Shown here: piece after piece, positions 8,489 through 17,913 of the stretch
How positions within the stretch are numbered: the stretch's first letter is position 1
How the letters are laid out: each line of letters starts with the position of its first letter
From: Gammaproteobacteria bacterium
Lineage (GTDB): Bacteria; Pseudomonadota; Gammaproteobacteria; S012-40
Assembly: GCA_029881255.1 (NCBI GenBank)
Contig: JAOUMY010000019.1
Location: forward strand, 1 to 44,062
DNA: 44,062 bases
Direction of reading: 5' to 3'
Notes under the pieces: generated by a model
Seen by the model: only the letters and a program-made list of their open reading frames with translations
What the model was told of the DNA's origin: nothing
Database searches by the model: none
Made by a program: the position numbers and the translations under genes

Positions 8489-9184
8489 ATGTCGAAATTC
8501 TTTTCTTCTAACAACTTTGAAACCTTACTCATCCTCATTGTTGATGACCATCAATTATTTGCAAACGGGCTGAAATTTACAATCGAACATCAGTCTCCTA
8601 ACCATCGTATTACGCATTGTCAGGATGGCGAAAGTGCATTGGCATGGATAACAGCGAATACGGACTGTGATATTGTCCTTCTGGATCTTGAGATGCCGGG
8701 TACAATGACAGGGGAGTCTTTTCTGCGCGAGTTACGCCGCCAGGAAGTCTGGACACCGGTCATCATTGTATCCGCAGTCGAACACCCAAGACGGATACAG
8801 CGCGCATTAAATTTGGGGGCTTCCGGGTTTATTTCAAAATCTGCTTCGAGTGAGCAATTTATTCAAGCCATGCAGGCAGCACTCAACGGTGAGGAGTATT
8901 TGCAGCCATCGGTGCGTGTACAGTTAGAAGAACTTGAGCACCAGGATAAAAAAACGACATTTGAGCAAGATAGAATACGTTATGACTTAACGCCAAAACA
9001 GATTGAGGTCTTACAACTTGCTTCAAACGGACTTTCCAATAAAGAAATTGCCACGCGCATGAAACTTACCGTTCACACGGTCAAGGCACATCTTTCGGCA
9101 GCCTACAAGGCAATGGATGCGAGCAATAGGACCGATTGCGTCAAAGCGGCGGAACGTCTCGGTCTCATCCGACGTGAGACCTAG
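8489..9184 (+). CDS. NarL/FixJ-type response regulator
   Basis: A 231-residue response regulator. The receiver domain (about residues 13-130) has the acidic pair D19-D20, the phosphoacceptor D66 in VLLDLEMP, and the conserved Lys in FISKSAS. The output domain (about 165-231) is a LuxR-type helix-turn-helix with LTPKQIEVLQLASNGLSNKE and TVHTVKAHLSAAYKAM. The ATG has no visible Shine-Dalgarno sequence. The stop overlaps the stop of the convergent hybrid kinase within a CTAG tetramer, and the two probably form one signalling pair. The palindrome upstream is a candidate binding site. Confidence 0.9.
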   Translation: MSKFFSSNNFETLLILIVDDHQLFANGLKFTIEHQSPNHRITHCQDGESALAWITANTDCDIVLLDLEMPGTMTGESFLRELRRQEVWTPVIIVSAVEHPRRIQRALNLGASGFISKSASSEQFIQAMQAALNGEEYLQPSVRVQLEELEHQDKKTTFEQDRIRYDLTPKQIEVLQLASNGLSNKEIATRMKLTVHTVKAHLSAAYKAMDASNRTDCVKAAERLGLIRRET

Positions 9185-10905
9185 ATCTGTTTGTTACGAA
9201 ACAGATGCTGAATAACCACGCGTAATTTTCCAGGATTAACGGGTTTGCTTAGAAGTGGTATGCGTCGTTCGCTCCCCATTTGCGCCGATGCTGCGAGGGG
9301 ATCGGCGGTGATTAGAACCGCCGGAATATGTTGTTGGTATAGCTTTTCCAGTCTTTCGATTGCCTGCAGGCCGTTTATGTTGTTTGCGAGATAGTAATCA
9401 GCCAGAATAATTTCGGGTACGCGGTTGTTAGCCGCGTAAGCACTTTCTGCCTCTTCCACAGTAGTGACGGCAATTGGCTCGCATCCCCACTTATGCAAGA
9501 TATCTATCATTGCTTCAATTACATCGTTATCGTCATCAATTACCAATACGGTGCGTGACTCAAAGATGCCATGGCGCGCTGTGTGGGGGATTGTGGCTTT
9601 GTCTTGCGCCGTTGCCTTTTGCAGGTATATCGAAAAATCGCTGCCTCTACCAGGTTGTGATTCTATCTCTAATCTTAGCGCCAAGAGGTTTGCGAGACGT
9701 TTTACAATGGACAGTCCCAATCCAAGTCCTTCAGGCGTGGTCTGCTGTTCCTGGGGATTGCGGTGGTACTCCTTGAAAATCTTTATCATATCGCCGTTTT
9801 CTATGCCAGGTCCGCTGTCAATAACGTGAACAACAACCTGCTCTCCTCGACGGCGGCATCCGACGAGTATGCCGCCTTGTTTTGTATAACGGACGGCGTT
9901 ACTTATCAGATTGCGTAAAATCCGTTGAAGTAACAAGTAGTCCGTATCTACATAAAATCGGGTTTTTACAAAACGTAGAAACAGGTCTTTTTCGCTTACC
10001 TGAACGCGAAACTCGTCGTATAGTTCGTCAAACAAGTCCTGCAAGGCAAATACTCTCGTCGTTGGCTCTATTGTCCCCGCGTCCAGTCGAGACAAATCCA
10101 GCAGGCTACTAACGAGTTGGTTCACATTATTTATAGCGCGTTTGAGCTTGGATATCAGTTCTTTCAACATGTCTGGCGACTGTTTGGGGTCGGCACTTTC
10201 GAGTAGCAAGGCCATGGCATGTAGTGGTTGTCGCAGGTCGTGACTGGCAGTAGCAATAAAGCGTGATTTTTCCTCGCTTAATCGTTCAGTCTGGGTATAT
10301 TCTTTCTCGAGGGCTTGAAGTAGCAATTCATTTTCGCGGCGATATCTGATGATCTGTCCAAACATTCTGTCCATGTTGGCAGCAAAAAACAGCACTGCGC
10401 CAAGCACCGAGGCAAATAGCGCGAATATTAACAAGAGCCCCAACTCTTCGGATATATAGATAGATATCACCAGAACAACAATTTGAGGTATGCACCAGGC
10501 ATACATCAACTCACGTAACACGCCTACTGCAACCACGGAACCAAATATAGGTCCTAGCGTGATTAACATCACGAGATAATCATTTGCAGCGTCACGTGCG
10601 ATGAGCGCAGAGCTGCTCCAACCTATACCAAGCAGGAGGTTGTGCAGGATATAGCGTCTGCGGAGCTGGACTTCGCTGGCGCTTGTGTGCCGACGAGCGT
10701 TTAAGACTACAAACCAGCTAAAGAATATATAGAAAATGAAACACGCTGACCAAACAAGAAACTCTAAACGATTAACATCTTCAAAGTATCCCAGGGTAAA
10801 TATTATCCAAAGAAACAACAGGGCAAAGTGCCCCTGTCGCATATTGCGGAAGGCAAGATCCAATCGGTCTTTAAGATATACGTCTTTGATCGTCTGTTCG
10901 TTCAT
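9181..10905 (-). CDS. Hybrid sensor histidine kinase with six membrane helices
   Basis: 574 residues from the ATG of MNEQTIKD; an in-frame TTG at 10986 would add 27 poorly patterned residues. About six membrane helices occupy residues 27-176 with no periplasmic sensor domain. A short coiled coil follows, then the HisKA box (SHDLRQPLHA, H222), an ATPase domain (NLISNAVRYT, DSGPGIE and GLGLGLSIV), and a C-terminal receiver with IDDDND and the phosphoacceptor in ILADYYL. There is no HPt domain, so the attached receiver may gate the kinase rather than relay. The membrane part could sense a small hydrophobic or membrane signal. The convergent regulator is the likely partner. Confidence 0.88.
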   Translation of the reverse strand: MNEQTIKDVYLKDRLDLAFRNMRQGHFALLFLWIIFTLGYFEDVNRLEFLVWSACFIFYIFFSWFVVLNARRHTSASEVQLRRRYILHNLLLGIGWSSSALIARDAANDYLVMLITLGPIFGSVVAVGVLRELMYAWCIPQIVVLVISIYISEELGLLLIFALFASVLGAVLFFAANMDRMFGQIIRYRRENELLLQALEKEYTQTERLSEEKSRFIATASHDLRQPLHAMALLLESADPKQSPDMLKELISKLKRAINNVNQLVSSLLDLSRLDAGTIEPTTRVFALQDLFDELYDEFRVQVSEKDLFLRFVKTRFYVDTDYLLLQRILRNLISNAVRYTKQGGILVGCRRRGEQVVVHVIDSGPGIENGDMIKIFKEYHRNPQEQQTTPEGLGLGLSIVKRLANLLALRLEIESQPGRGSDFSIYLQKATAQDKATIPHTARHGIFESRTVLVIDDDNDVIEAMIDILHKWGCEPIAVTTVEEAESAYAANNRVPEIILADYYLANNINGLQAIERLEKLYQQHIPAVLITADPLAASAQMGSERRIPLLSKPVNPGKLRVVIQHLFRNKQI

Positions 10906-11278
10906 CGCTTGTGCTTGATGCGGGGCGGGTCGCAAAATACAGAGTGCACATAAAATACCGGATTTTCTTCGTGAATATAAGCTCAAACCTATCTTTATCG
11001 GTAATAAAGATTATTTTTTAATAGTGTCCATTAGCCACCGGTTTGTGGCGTCTGTTTAACATTCATTTCGTGGTCGATAAAACGAGTGTCTAAATAGAAA
11101 AACGCTGAATTCTCAGGGAATGCGGGAATTCATAGGGAGCGCACATACTCCGCCTCTTGCTCCTCAACGACTTATTAACACCCGATATCAACATAGTATG
11201 AACACGTGACATCTACCAAAAACCCGGTATCCTATCGTCCCCAGAGCGTTTGGAATCTATTTGTACGGGAGCAAACCC
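10906..11278. other. Gene-free divergent promoter region
   Basis: This separates the kinase gene (minus) from the DUF2058 gene (plus) and must hold both promoters. Two GAATTC hexamers lie close together near 11108-11133. The only open frame is the unlikely 27-codon upstream extension of the kinase. I see no RNA gene. Confidence 0.4.
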
Positions 11279-11818
11279 ATGTCTAATTCACTGTTTGATC
11301 AACTCCAAAAGAGCGGCCTGGTCGATAAAAAGAAGGCGCAAAAAGCCAAACAAAATCAATATAAAAGCAAGAAGCAAAAAACGAAAAAGGGTGCTGCCCC
11401 GGAACTCGACGAAGCCAAGCTGCTGGCGCAAAAGGCCCATGCCGAAAAAGTCGAACGTGATCGTCTGCTCAATCAACAGCGCAAGGAAGAGGCCGAGCGT
11501 AAGGCCATCGTCGCCCAGATCAGGCAGCTGATCGAAACCAATTGCGTCAAAGACCGGGATGGCGACATCGTCTATAACTTCAGCGATGCCAATCTGGTCA
11601 AGCGCCTGTATGTGTCTGAGCAAGTACACAAGAATCTGTCATCCGGTCGTCTGGCCATCGTGCGCCTGGACGAAAAATATGAGCTCGTACCAACACCGGT
11701 TGCGGACAAGATCAAACAGCGCGACGAGAGCTATGTTGTTACCACTGAAAAGACCGCGACGATGGACGAAGACGATGCTTACGCGGACTATAAGATTCCA
11801 GATGATCTGATGTGGTAA
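11279..11818 (+). CDS. yaiL: DUF2058 family protein (YaiL-like)
   Basis: 179 residues from MSNSLFDQLQKSGLVDKKKA, the same start and length as E. coli YaiL. The first third is very rich in Lys and Gln (KAKQNQYKSKKQKTKKG). A long charged helix follows (about residues 45-85, AEKVERDRLLNQQRKEEAER). The globular C-terminal part contains NFSDANLVKRLYVSEQVHKNL and the acidic tail ends in IPDDLMW. The family is annotated as a nucleoprotein or polynucleotide-associated protein and its function is unknown. A TTG six codons earlier is in frame but less likely. Confidence 0.85.
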   Translation: MSNSLFDQLQKSGLVDKKKAQKAKQNQYKSKKQKTKKGAAPELDEAKLLAQKAHAEKVERDRLLNQQRKEEAERKAIVAQIRQLIETNCVKDRDGDIVYNFSDANLVKRLYVSEQVHKNLSSGRLAIVRLDEKYELVPTPVADKIKQRDESYVVTTEKTATMDEDDAYADYKIPDDLMW

Positions 11819-11914
11819 AACAGCGGATAGGTTCTCGCTTCTTGTCCTGTATATAAACACGTCCAGCCCCAGCAAATTCAAACTTTGTTGCGTGAGTCCC
11901 AGGCCGCGATGTGG

Positions 11915-11920
11915 CATAAT
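11915..11920 (+). promoter_or_regulatory. Extended -10 upstream of ybiT
   Basis: TGGCATAAT forms an extended -10 (TGnCATAAT) about 35 bases before the ybiT start. There is no convincing -35. It is the only clear promoter signal between the DUF2058 gene and ybiT. Confidence 0.45.
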
Positions 11921-11955
11921 GCGCGCCCTTTTGACTCAACACCCCGGAAATACCC

Positions 11956-13548
11956 GTGATCACCACAGCCAACATCACCATGCAGTTTGGGGCTAAGCCC
12001 TTGTTTGAAAACATTTCTGTCAAGTTCGGTAACGGTAATCGTTACGGACTGATCGGCGCCAACGGTTGTGGTAAGTCCACGTTTATGAAGATTCTGGGGG
12101 GTGACCTCGACCCGAGCGCGGGCAATGTGTCGGTAGACATGAATGAGCGCGTGGGTAAATTACGTCAGGATCAGTTCGCCTTTGAGAACTATTCCGTCGT
12201 CGATACGGTAATCATGGGTCACGCCCAATTGTGGGAAATCAAGAAAGAACGCGACCGCATCTATTCCTTACCAGAGATGAGCGAAGAGGACGGGATGAAG
12301 GTGGCCGACCTGGAGGTCGCGTTTGCGGAGATGGATGGTTACACCGCTGAGGCGCGTGCGGGTGAACTCCTACTCGGTTTGGAAATTCCATTGGAGCAAC
12401 ACTACGGTTTGATGAGCGCGGTCGCCCCTGGTTGGAAGTTACGCGTATTGCTGGCGCAGGCCTTGTTTGCAGACCCAGACATCATGTTGCTCGACGAACC
12501 GACCAACAACCTGGACATCAACACCATCCGCTGGTTGGAAAAAGTGCTTAACGAACGCAATAGCACCATGATTATCATCTCCCACGATCGTCACTTCCTA
12601 AACAGTGTTTGCACCCACATGGCGGATCTCGATTTCGGTGAACTGCGCGTCTATCCAGGTAACTACGACGATTACATGACTGCCTCGACTCAGGCACGTG
12701 AACAACTGTTGTCTGAAAACGCGAAGAAAAAGGCACAGATTGCCGAGTTGCAAAGTTTCGTTAGCCGTTTTTCGGCCAACGCATCCAAGGCCAAGCAGGC
12801 GACCTCGCGCGCCAAACAAATCGACAAGATTCAACTCGAAGAGGTCAAGCCTTCGAGTCGCCAAAACCCGTTTATCCGTTTTGATCAGGACAAAAAACTC
12901 TATCGTATTGCACTTGAGGTGCAGGACCTGGCCAAGGGATATGGTGACAAGCCTTTATTCCAGGGTTTGAATCTTTTGGCCGAAGTCGGCGAGCGTATTG
13001 CCGTGATCGGGCCAAACGGTATCGGTAAAACCACTTTGTTGCGCACACTGGTTAATGACTTCGAGCCGGACAAAGGCACCATAAAATGGTCCGAGAATGC
13101 AAAAATCGGCTATTACGCCCAGGATCATTCCGCAGACTTTAGCAAAGACATGACGCTCTTCGACTGGATGAGTCAGTGGAAGAAGCCCAACGATGATGAA
13201 CAAGCCATCCGCGCCATACTCGGGCGCATGTTGTTCTCGCAGGACGAAATCAAAAAGTCAGTCACTAAGATCTCCGGTGGTGAACAGGGCCGTATGATCT
13301 TCGGTAAGCTCATGCTGCAATTGCCCAATATCCTGGTCATGGACGAACCCACCAATCACCTCGATATGGAATCCATCGAGTCGCTAAACCTTGCCCTGGA
13401 GAACTATCCCGGCACTTTGATTTTTGTCAGCCATGATAGAGAATTTGTTTCGTCTCTGGCGACACGTATTATTGAATTGTCGCCAACAGGTATTAAAAAC
13501 TTCAGTGGAAGTTATGAAGAGTATCTGCGGGAGCAGGGAGTCAACTAA
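11956..13548 (+). CDS. ybiT: ABC-F ATPase YbiT
   Basis: 530 residues, the same length as E. coli YbiT and very similar along the whole chain. Two ATP-binding domains each have a Walker A (GANGCGKST near residue 36; GPNGIGKTT near 353), an ABC signature (second one SGGEQGRM) and a Walker B ([11 protein letters not shown] and [11 protein letters not shown]). Between them is the ABC-F linker helix region ([20 protein letters not shown]) that reaches into the ribosomal E site. There are no membrane segments. It acts on translating ribosomes, probably rescuing or adjusting the peptidyl-tRNA state. The start is GTG, aligned with the E. coli start. The stop overlaps the convergent rhlE stop by four bases. 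Confidence 0.95.
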   Translation: MITTANITMQFGAKPLFENISVKFGNGNRYGLIGANGCGKSTFMKILGGDLDPSAGNVSVDMNERVGKLRQDQFAFENYSVVDTVIMGHAQLWEIKKERDRIYSLPEMSEEDGMKVADLEVAFAEMDGYTAEARAGELLLGLEIPLEQHYGLMSAVAPGWKLRVLLAQALFADPDIMLLDEPTNNLDINTIRWLEKVLNERNSTMIIISHDRHFLNSVCTHMADLDFGELRVYPGNYDDYMTASTQAREQLLSENAKKKAQIAELQSFVSRFSANASKAKQATSRAKQIDKIQLEEVKPSSRQNPFIRFDQDKKLYRIALEVQDLAKGYGDKPLFQGLNLLAEVGERIAVIGPNGIGKTTLLRTLVNDFEPDKGTIKWSENAKIGYYAQDHSADFSKDMTLFDWMSQWKKPNDDEQAIRAILGRMLFSQDEIKKSVTKISGGEQGRMIFGKLMLQLPNILVMDEPTNHLDMESIESLNLALENYPGTLIFVSHDREFVSSLATRIIELSPTGIKNFSGSYEEYLREQGVN

Positions 13549-14879
13549 GACTGACCTTTTTTTCTATTCGGTCTCGGTTTTTTCTGTGTTCGTGATTTGT
13601 GTGGCGCACCTTTAGGTGCTTTTTTAGGCGCGCTTTTAGGTGTCTGTTTGGGCGCGCCCTTAGTCGCCTGACTCCCGTCTTTATTTTTTGGTTTCTTTGG
13701 ACGTTTCTTTTTCAAGGCCTTTAGTTCACGTACCGGTACTTCGTGTACCGGTTCGAAACCGCCGACATATTCCCGTGGGATTTTCTTGCCGATCAGGCTT
13801 TCGATATCGCTAAGCTGATCGATTTCGTCGGCACACACCAGCGAAATCGCTTCACCTTTTTTACCGGCGCGTCCGGTACGTCCAATACGGTGTACGTAGT
13901 TTTCTGCGCTATCGGGGAGATCAAAATTCACAACGTGTGGCAAGTCGGTGATGTCGATACCGCGTGCGGCGAGATCTGTTGCGATCAGTACGCTGGCGAT
14001 ACCCTTCTTGAATTCATCCAGCGCGCGCGTGCGTGAACCCTGGCTTTTGTCGCCATGTATTGCTGCGGCCTTGATATCACTACGCTCAAGCTGCGTACAA
14101 AGTTGATTTGCACCACGTTTGGTGCGTGTAAACACCAGTACCTGCTGCCATTTGTTTTCCGATATGAGGTGTTTAAGCAATGCGGTCTTTTTCTTCTTGT
14201 CCACCGGATGCATTAACTGCTTGACGCTGTGAGTGGTGGAGTTGCGCGGACTGACATCGATTTCAACGGGGTTGCTCAATATGCCTCTGGCAAGTTGTCG
14301 AATCTCATCGGAAAACGTTGCTGAGAACATCAGGTTTTGACGTGTCTTGGGCAGCAGCGCGAGTATCTTGCGAATGTCGTTGATAAAGCCCATGTCCAGC
14401 ATGCGATCGGCTTCATCCAGTATCAGGGTTTCGACCTGATTGAAGCGAACCGCGTTCTGATTGTGCAAATCCATTAAGCGCCCAGGTGTTGCGACGAGAA
14501 TATCGACACCCGCGCGTAGACGCTTCATCTGCGGATTAATCTTTACGCCACCAAAAACCACTGCATACCGAAGTGCCAGATTCTTTCCATATTGTTGCAC
14601 GCTTTCCTCGACCTGAGCTGCCAGTTCTCGGGTGGGTACGAGTATCAACACGCGCACGCAATTGCTGTCTACAGCCTTACCCTGTGTTAATCGATGCAGT
14701 ACGGGTAGCGTGAAACCTGCGGTCTTTCCGCTGCCGGTTTGTGCTGCGGCCATTACATCACGACCCTTGATGATGGCCGGTATCGCCTGCACCTGTATCG
14801 GTGTCGGAATGTTGTAGCCCTTATCGTGCAAGGCGTCGATGATTGGCTTGGCGAGTTTGAGTTCGGAGAAAGTTGTCAT
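13545..14879 (-). CDS. rhlE: DEAD-box RNA helicase RhlE
   Basis: 444 residues. Motifs appear in order: the Q motif ([10 protein letters not shown]), Walker [29 protein letters not shown] in [17 protein letters not shown] in MFSATFS, then the second RecA domain with [19 protein letters not shown] and [10 protein letters not shown]. The pattern and the start MTTFSELKL match RhlE. The C-terminal 60 residues are a Lys/Pro/Ala-rich basic tail ([20 protein letters not shown]), likely RNA-binding. RhlE remodels RNA in ribosome assembly and RNA decay. It lies tail-to-tail with ybiT, another ribosome-related gene. Confidence 0.93.
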   Translation of the reverse strand: MTTFSELKLAKPIIDALHDKGYNIPTPIQVQAIPAIIKGRDVMAAAQTGSGKTAGFTLPVLHRLTQGKAVDSNCVRVLILVPTRELAAQVEESVQQYGKNLALRYAVVFGGVKINPQMKRLRAGVDILVATPGRLMDLHNQNAVRFNQVETLILDEADRMLDMGFINDIRKILALLPKTRQNLMFSATFSDEIRQLARGILSNPVEIDVSPRNSTTHSVKQLMHPVDKKKKTALLKHLISENKWQQVLVFTRTKRGANQLCTQLERSDIKAAAIHGDKSQGSRTRALDEFKKGIASVLIATDLAARGIDITDLPHVVNFDLPDSAENYVHRIGRTGRAGKKGEAISLVCADEIDQLSDIESLIGKKIPREYVGGFEPVHEVPVRELKALKKKRPKKPKNKDGSQATKGAPKQTPKSAPKKAPKGAPHKSRTQKKPRPNRKKGQS

Positions 14880-15003
14880 CAGGGTATCGTTTATCGCGCT
14901 GAGTAAGTTCGGATGCGAGGGATTGTAACATGTGACGGCTAGCGTCTTTCATTCATTCCTTGTCCGGGAATTGGCAGATAGACAATGACATGTCTATTTA
15001 CGC

Positions 15004-15813
15004 TCAGACAAATCGTTTGCGACTCTTGCCACCCGTCGCACGTGGCTTCGGTTTCCCTTCTTTTTTTGCGCGTGTCGCGGGCTTAGCCGTGGGTCTAGCC
15101 GTGGGCTTGGCTGTGGTCTTAGGTTTACCCGTGGGTAAAAGTTCACTGAGTTCCTTAGGTGTGAGATTGCGCCAGTGACCGAGTTTAAGATTGCCCAGTT
15201 TGACGTTCATGATGCGTATGCGTTGCAGGCGTTTAACATCATAGCCAAACACTTCGCACATGCGACGTATCTGCCGATTCAAACCCTGGGTGAGTATGAT
15301 GCGGAAGGTAAATTTATCTATTTTGTTTACCTTACACGGCTTGGTGCGCTCGCCGAGAATCTGCACACCACCAGCCATGCCGCTCAAAAATTTATCGGTG
15401 ATCGGCTTATCAACGCCGACGATATATTCTTTTTCATGGTTGTTTTCAGAGCGTAAAATCACATTAACGATATCACCGTCACTGGTGAGTAGAATCAAAC
15501 CATCGGAGTCTTTATCCAAACGACCGATGGGAAAAATGCGTGCCTCATGGCCAACAAAGTCAATGATATTGCCCTTGATGTGTCGCTCGGTGGTACAGGT
15601 GATACCAACCGGCTTGTTCAAACAGATGTAGACATGTTTTTGTTCGCGCGGCTTGATCACACGATTATAGACGCGTACCTCGTCACCGTCCTCGACCTGA
15701 GTCCCGAGCTCGGCGCGTTTACCGTTCACAAATACACGACCGCTGGAGATCCAGCTGTCGGCCTCGCGGCGTGAGCAGATGCCGGTTTCGCTAATGTATT
15801 TGTTCAGTCGCAT
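15004..15813 (-). CDS. rluF: 23S rRNA pseudouridine synthase RluF
   Basis: 269 residues from [19 protein letters not shown], aligning with the E. coli RluF start; an in-frame GTG at 15855 would add 14 residues with no family support. An S4 RNA-binding domain (about 1-60) is followed by the RsuA/RluB/E/F-type synthase domain with catalytic Asp in [18 protein letters not shown] and the motif [20 protein letters not shown]. In E. coli the enzyme converts U2604 of 23S rRNA to pseudouridine. The last 40 residues form a basic tail with repeated [12 protein letters not shown] units, encoded by short DNA repeats near 15080-15130. Confidence 0.9.
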   Translation of the reverse strand: MRLNKYISETGICSRREADSWISSGRVFVNGKRAELGTQVEDGDEVRVYNRVIKPREQKHVYICLNKPVGITCTTERHIKGNIIDFVGHEARIFPIGRLDKDSDGLILLTSDGDIVNVILRSENNHEKEYIVGVDKPITDKFLSGMAGGVQILGERTKPCKVNKIDKFTFRIILTQGLNRQIRRMCEVFGYDVKRLQRIRIMNVKLGNLKLGHWRNLTPKELSELLPTGKPKTTAKPTARPTAKPATRAKKEGKPKPRATGGKSRKRFV

Positions 15814-15876
15814 AGGCGGGAGTATCGCATGGAAGGCCCACTTTCGCCAATTCACAGTGGTGTAAAGCCTTAGAAT

Positions 15877-15905
15877 CCCCGGGTTGAAAGTTGCTCAACC
15901 CGGGG
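15877..15905. terminator. Strong GC-rich hairpin
   Basis: An 11-bp perfect stem (CCCCGGGTTGA at 15877-15887, pairing with 15895-15905) and a 7-nt loop lie between the cytochrome stop and the rluF start. There is only a weak T-tract. It is a likely terminator of the RND-TolC-cytochrome operon. Confidence 0.65.
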
Positions 15906-15927
15906 GAGAGATTGTCGTAACTGGACT

Positions 15928-16494
15928 TTATTCAGCCGCCATAGACTCTTCAAATTTGATTCGAGTCAACTCAGCGACGTCTTTGGTTTGCAGGGAGCGC
16001 AGATAGGCAACGGTGCCGATTCTTTCTACTTCGTCACTAAAATTCCAGGCATGTCTAAACAGGGTTTCATCATCCGCAATACGAGCACCGGCAACACCTT
16101 CTCCAACACTTCCTGTGGTTATCCACTTTAACGCGTCTTCGTCAGAAAGTCCGGTAATACGTCCGATTTGATGAGACGGTGCGGTACCGGCTGCATTGGA
16201 TTGATAGACATGACAACTCACGCAGGCGCGGTCTTTACCCTGGCCTGCACCGATGCCGTTCAAGTATCGGCTTTCACCTTTTTGGTATTGTTGCTCTGTG
16301 TATTCGCTAACGACAACCGTTCTTAACTCGGATTGATACCAGTCGTTTAAATCGATGCGTCTGGAGTCAGGTGCCCGTGCGGCTTCGATATAGGCCACGC
16401 CTTTACCATAGGGCGTGATTTTTTGCGCGCTGGCATTCTGTAGTCGACTTTGCATACGTTGAAGTCGATTGCCCGGTAGTTTATTTTCACACAC
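15928..16494 (-). CDS. c-type cytochrome-like protein without a visible signal peptide
   Basis: 188 residues. One CVSCH haem-binding motif lies at about residue 91, after a GESRYLNGIGAGQGK segment. Downstream is a cytochrome-like C-terminal helix (ERIGTVAYLRSLQTK). The GTG start begins five bases after the TolC-like stop. The frame upstream holds no start before a stop codon at 16516-16518, so there is no room for a Sec signal, although haem attachment to CXXCH takes place in the periplasm. Possible explanations are a lost N-terminal exon of sequence, a sequencing frameshift, or a protein that no longer binds haem covalently. It is the last gene of the pump operon; its link to the pump is unknown. 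Confidence 0.65.
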   Translation of the reverse strand: MCENKLPGNRLQRMQSRLQNASAQKITPYGKGVAYIEAARAPDSRRIDLNDWYQSELRTVVVSEYTEQQYQKGESRYLNGIGAGQGKDRACVSCHVYQSNAAGTAPSHQIGRITGLSDEDALKWITTGSVGEGVAGARIADDETLFRHAWNFSDEVERIGTVAYLRSLQTKDVAELTRIKFEESMAAE

Positions 16495-16499
16495 GGTGG

Positions 16500-17909
16500 C
16501 TATTCGAGAAGCGTCTTACTGTCCAGCCCTTCGGTCTTGTCCAGCAAGGTATCTGTCAGGCGGTGCCACTCGATCAATAATTTATTGAGTTTTACACTGT
16601 GGTCGGTACGGCTGAAACGGTTTTCGTCTACGTCATTCACCGCGTCGATATAGTCGTTGAGACTGACCTTGCCGAAAGAATAGTTTTCAGTTTCGTCTTT
16701 GAGTATGGACTCGGCCAGTTTGATTTTTTGTTCGGCGATAGTCATCAATTCCTGTTCCCGCTGAATCTGTAGATGAATATTCTTCAGGTTGGTGTGCAGT
16801 TCCTCATATTTGTTTTGTTTGGAAAGCACTGTCTTTTTCTTTTCTGCACGCGCAATAGAAAGCTTGGCCTTATCGACGCTGTTTTTGACTGGCCAGTCTA
16901 GCGATATTCCGGCAAAGAAACTGTTCTGTTGTGGCTTAATTCCCCAATATTCTGCATCCATCTGGTAACCCAATAATAGATTGGTAGAGGGTAAAAGGTC
17001 ATCGGCGGCCTTGTCGACCGCGAGAGAGCTTTTCTTTTCCAGTAGCTCCAGGGCGTGATAGGTACGACTGTCGTTGACGAAGCGTTGATAGGCCTCTTCA
17101 AAGACGATAGTCTGGTTATTGATTTCCATTGTTGCTGGAATGAAACGCTGTCCAGGCGGTAAACGCATGGCGCTGAATATCAGATTCGATAGATTGTCGA
17201 AGATCTCCTGCAATACCACGATGTTTTCCTGCTTGCGTATCAGGGAAAGTTTCATCTTGTTGACATCGATGGGCAAAGCAATTTTCTGGCGCTTACGTTC
17301 GAGGATATTTTCCAGCAGTTTTTCATTGGACTGATAAGACGTACGACTGACCTTGAGATTCTCCCAGGCGGAAAACCAGTTGTACCAGACTGTGGTCAGT
17401 GAGGCGAGGTAGTCTTCGTAGGCCTCGACGATTTGGTAGCGAACAATGTCATTGGCAACGCCAATAAGTTGGTCCTGTAATTTGTAGTTGCGGCCATAGG
17501 CATTTTCCGCAATTGGCTGGGAGATAAGAAACTGCAGACTGGCGTTGTGATTACCGGAAGTGGTCGCCGGTTTGTTATACGCAGTGGAAAGCTGTGTGCC
17601 CGAGTCAGGGAATAATTGCGCCAGCGAAACTGTCGTACGTCCGCCCACGTCGAGCGGATTCAGAAACAGGTGAAACTCCTGTTTGAGTGAAACTAGGAGA
17701 TCTTTTGTCGGCAGCAGCGCATCGCGACGATATTGCAGCGGCAACTTGTCGATCAGGATTTCTTCAAAGCGGGTATCGTTTTTGGTTGCCTCACTGATAA
17801 ATGTAGCAAGCGTGAGCACCGGTGTATTTTCTTCAGCCGCCGCAAAAGCAGACATGCCAAACATACAGCAAAGTGAAGTCAGTAATATTGTCGTGTTTCG
17901 CTTTTTCAT
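16500..17909 (-). CDS. TolC-family outer-membrane channel
   Basis: 469 residues with a signal peptide (MKKRNTTILLTSLCCMFGMSAFA). Two similar halves of long amphipathic helices, rich in Gln, Leu and Lys, are typical of TolC-type outer-membrane factors, for example LTTVWYNWFSAWENLKVS in the first half and SFGKVSLNDYIDAVNDVDEN near the end. It should form the trimeric exit duct for the RND pump encoded just upstream (4-bp gap). The substrate cannot be told from sequence. Confidence 0.82.
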   Translation of the reverse strand: MKKRNTTILLTSLCCMFGMSAFAAAEENTPVLTLATFISEATKNDTRFEEILIDKLPLQYRRDALLPTKDLLVSLKQEFHLFLNPLDVGGRTTVSLAQLFPDSGTQLSTAYNKPATTSGNHNASLQFLISQPIAENAYGRNYKLQDQLIGVANDIVRYQIVEAYEDYLASLTTVWYNWFSAWENLKVSRTSYQSNEKLLENILERKRQKIALPIDVNKMKLSLIRKQENIVVLQEIFDNLSNLIFSAMRLPPGQRFIPATMEINNQTIVFEEAYQRFVNDSRTYHALELLEKKSSLAVDKAADDLLPSTNLLLGYQMDAEYWGIKPQQNSFFAGISLDWPVKNSVDKAKLSIARAEKKKTVLSKQNKYEELHTNLKNIHLQIQREQELMTIAEQKIKLAESILKDETENYSFGKVSLNDYIDAVNDVDENRFSRTDHSVKLNKLLIEWHRLTDTLLDKTEGLDSKTLLE

Positions 17910-17913
17910 TTTC

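Noticed and set aside
10906..10986. 27-codon TTG extension of the hybrid kinase
   Set aside because: The residues are not helical membrane sequence and MNEQTIKD is a normal start for such kinases.
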